Of a stretch of DNA of 43,863 nucleotides, positions 42,250-43,863 are shown piece after piece. The notes under the pieces are model-generated. The model made no database searches. It was not told where the DNA came from and saw only the letters and a program-made list of their open reading frames with translations. The translations under genes were made by a program, and so were the position numbers. Source of the DNA: an uncultured Prevotellaceae bacterium (GTDB lineage Bacteria; Bacteroidota; Bacteroidia; Bacteroidales; Bacteroidaceae). Position 1 is the first letter of the stretch. The number at the start of each line of letters is the position of its first letter. The stretch lies in the NCBI GenBank assembly GCA_902790625.1, contig CADASP010000027.1:1-43863 (forward strand), in the 5' to 3' direction.

Positions 42250-43863
42250 ATGAAAAAGAGAATTCTACACTTAGGTATCGGTCTGCTGGCATGCACCATG
42301 ATGCAGGCCCAGACATCGCCTTGGACGGGTAGCGAGCTGCCCGCCGAGGGTGGCACGTTCTATCTCTATCAGGTGGAGACAGGCAAGTGGCTGCAGAACA
42401 ACATCGAGAACCCCGCCTACTGGACCACCCGCGCCGAGCTGGGCCAGTATGGCCTCGACATCGAGCTGGTGGCTGCCGAGGGCGGCTATCGCCTCAACCC
42501 CAAGTTTGGCCACAACCACAGCATCAACGGTCCGCAGCTGGGCGACAACCCCGCCTTCTATCTCGACACCGACCAGCCCGAGACCCTTTGGCAGCTGACC
42601 CCCGTGGCTGGCAAGACCAACGTCTACACCATCTCCACCGATAGCGAGCAGCACTATCTGAATGCCAACGACGAGGGATGGATCGATGACTTCGGCTTCA
42701 ACACCGAGTGGCAGCTCATCACCTTCGACCAGCGCATGGAAGACCTGAAGACCGCCACCAAGGCCAACCCGAAGGATGCCACTTGGCTCATCGGTGGCCA
42801 CGACTTCGCCAACCAGGACGAGCGCAACCGCTGGGATGTCGTCCAGGAGGGCGACGGCGTCTATGCCCAGGGTGGCGACGGCATCGTGCATGCCAACCGC
42901 GCCGTGGAGTGCTGGAAGAAGACCAAGTTCGAGCTGAAGAAGACCATCACCGGCCTGCCCAACGGCACCTACGAGTTCAAGCTGCAGGGCTTCTACCGCG
43001 ACGGCACCGAGACGCAGATTGGCGCCAAGCGCGATGCCGGCGAGGAGGTCATCCGTGCCTTCTTCTTCCTCAACGACGTCAGCCGTCCCTTCAAGTCCAT
43101 CCTCGAGAGCGGCGTCACCGAGCAGGACCTTGACTCCTACGCCGTGCCCCAGGGGGGCGTCTACATCCCCGGCAACAGCGTGCCCGGCAACGCCCTCGAC
43201 CGCGCCTCCAACTGCTTCTTCCAGGGTGGCTACTGGAACGACCCCGTCAACGTGGTGGTGAGCGACGGAACCCTCACCATCGGCATGCAGAAGATTGGCG
43301 GTGGCGACGACGACTGGCTGGTGTTCGACAATTTCACCCTGACCTATCTGGGCAATGAAATCGACCTCACCGAGGTGAAGGCCAACCTGCAGGCCGCCCT
43401 CGACGAGGCTGCCACCTACGACGGTCTCCCCGTGGCCATCCTCACCAATGCCATTGCCGAGGCACAGGCCGCCCTCAACGGCTCCGATGCCACTGCCATC
43501 GCCGCCGCCTCCATGGCGCTGCGCGATGCCCTGGCCGCCGCCAAGGACTACACCAACGTGATGAGCGAGGCCACCGCCTTCGATGGCATCTCCACCACCT
43601 TCTTCGCCAATGCCCTTAGTGCTGCCCAGGCCGCTGCCAGCGAGACCAGCTTCGAGGCATTCAACCAGGCCATCCAGGCACTGCGTGGTGCTCTCAACGA
43701 TGTGCGTGGCGTGCAGGAGCCGCTCTCGTTCATCCAGAAGACCATCCCCCTGGCCGAGAAGGCTGGCGTCAGTGCCGACATCATCGCCCGTGCCCAGGCT
43801 GTGCTCACCAATGCCGAGTCGGCTGCTGCCATCCACGACGCCCTCAACCAGCTGCGTGTGGCC
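42250..43863 (+). CDS. Modular surface protein, paralogue of the 920-aa protein (3' end missing)
   Basis: The frame opens at ATG 42250 and runs past the window end (538 codons seen). Signal peptide MKKRILHLGIGLLACTMMQAQ. The first half matches the 920-aa protein block by block: WTGSELPAEGGTFYLYQVET and GKWLQNN (ricin-like start), DATWLIGGHDFANQDERNRW, LPNGTYEFKLQGFYRDG, and VFDNFTLTYLGNEIDLTE. Then come at least three Ala-rich helical FIVAR-like repeats (LQAALDEAATYDGLPV, MSEATAFDGIS, IQKTIPLAEKAG), more than in the paralogue. Probably a long surface-exposed binding protein. It pairs with the GH43 upstream on the same strand. Function otherwise unknown. Confidence 0.75.
   Translation, partial: MKKRILHLGIGLLACTMMQAQTSPWTGSELPAEGGTFYLYQVETGKWLQNNIENPAYWTTRAELGQYGLDIELVAAEGGYRLNPKFGHNHSINGPQLGDNPAFYLDTDQPETLWQLTPVAGKTNVYTISTDSEQHYLNANDEGWIDDFGFNTEWQLITFDQRMEDLKTATKANPKDATWLIGGHDFANQDERNRWDVVQEGDGVYAQGGDGIVHANRAVECWKKTKFELKKTITGLPNGTYEFKLQGFYRDGTETQIGAKRDAGEEVIRAFFFLNDVSRPFKSILESGVTEQDLDSYAVPQGGVYIPGNSVPGNALDRASNCFFQGGYWNDPVNVVVSDGTLTIGMQKIGGGDDDWLVFDNFTLTYLGNEIDLTEVKANLQAALDEAATYDGLPVAILTNAIAEAQAALNGSDATAIAAASMALRDALAAAKDYTNVMSEATAFDGISTTFFANALSAAQAAASETSFEAFNQAIQALRGALNDVRGVQEPLSFIQKTIPLAEKAGVSADIIARAQAVLTNAESAAAIHDALNQLRVA

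Overview
The window is GC-rich (roughly 55-60% in genes) Bacteroidales DNA, most like Prevotella or a close relative. SusC/SusD pairs, a hybrid two-component regulator, TAnnTTTG-type -7 boxes, no visible Shine-Dalgarno signals, and secreted proteins ending in a short '(V/I)YDLxGRR ... NGKK/NGRK' tail all point that way. No rRNA, tRNA, CRISPR array, transposase or phage gene was seen. Assignments come from reading motifs by eye; no database search was run.

Layout. (1) 232-7242: a two-gene operon on the minus strand (a choice-of-anchor D/J surface protein, then an Omp28-like thioredoxin-fold protein), divergent from a membrane-spanning TPR/AraC regulator. The two promoters form one palindrome. 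(2) 7636-24851: an eight-gene minus-strand polysaccharide utilization locus (PUL). In transcription order it encodes a DUF4965/DUF1793 glutaminase-like protein with an inserted jelly roll, an IPT/NHL lipoprotein, SusC, SusD, a DUF1735-type lipoprotein, GH92, GH76 and GH76. The last three genes are joined by ATGA overlaps. GH92 plus two GH76 enzymes indicate alpha-mannan (yeast-mannan type) as substrate. Inverted copies of a GC-rich palindromic element lie on both sides of this operon. (3) 25817-30263: a GH43-fold lipoprotein that has lost two of three catalytic carboxylates, convergent with a GH115-GH43 fusion gene broken by one in-frame amber codon. (4) 30574-31875: an AAA/DUF4143 ATPase behind four 23-bp iterons. 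(5) 32396-43863: a GH43, a large modular surface protein, a hybrid two-component system (HTCS), an arabinanase-like GH43, and a paralogue of the large surface protein that runs off the window.

How it works together. In the mannan PUL the surface lipoproteins and SusD should bind mannan, the GH76 enzymes should cut the alpha-1,6 backbone, SusC should import the oligosaccharides, and GH92 should remove alpha-1,2-mannose. The right half (GH115, several GH43) looks aimed at glucuronoxylan or arabinose-containing plant glycans, and the HTCS more likely controls that half.

The unusual layer is repeats inside genes. Seven-bp tandem repeats form the hydrophobic core of six signal peptides and the linkers before C-terminal tails. 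A 116-bp palindromic element sits in frame at two interdomain linkers of the HTCS, and a relative lies at the N-terminus of GH92. One GH76 appears to be inserted inside a discoidin (F5/8 type C) domain. The strongest candidates for something new are the heptamer signal peptides, the nested GH76, the catalytically defective GH43 and the repeat-bracketed PUL.
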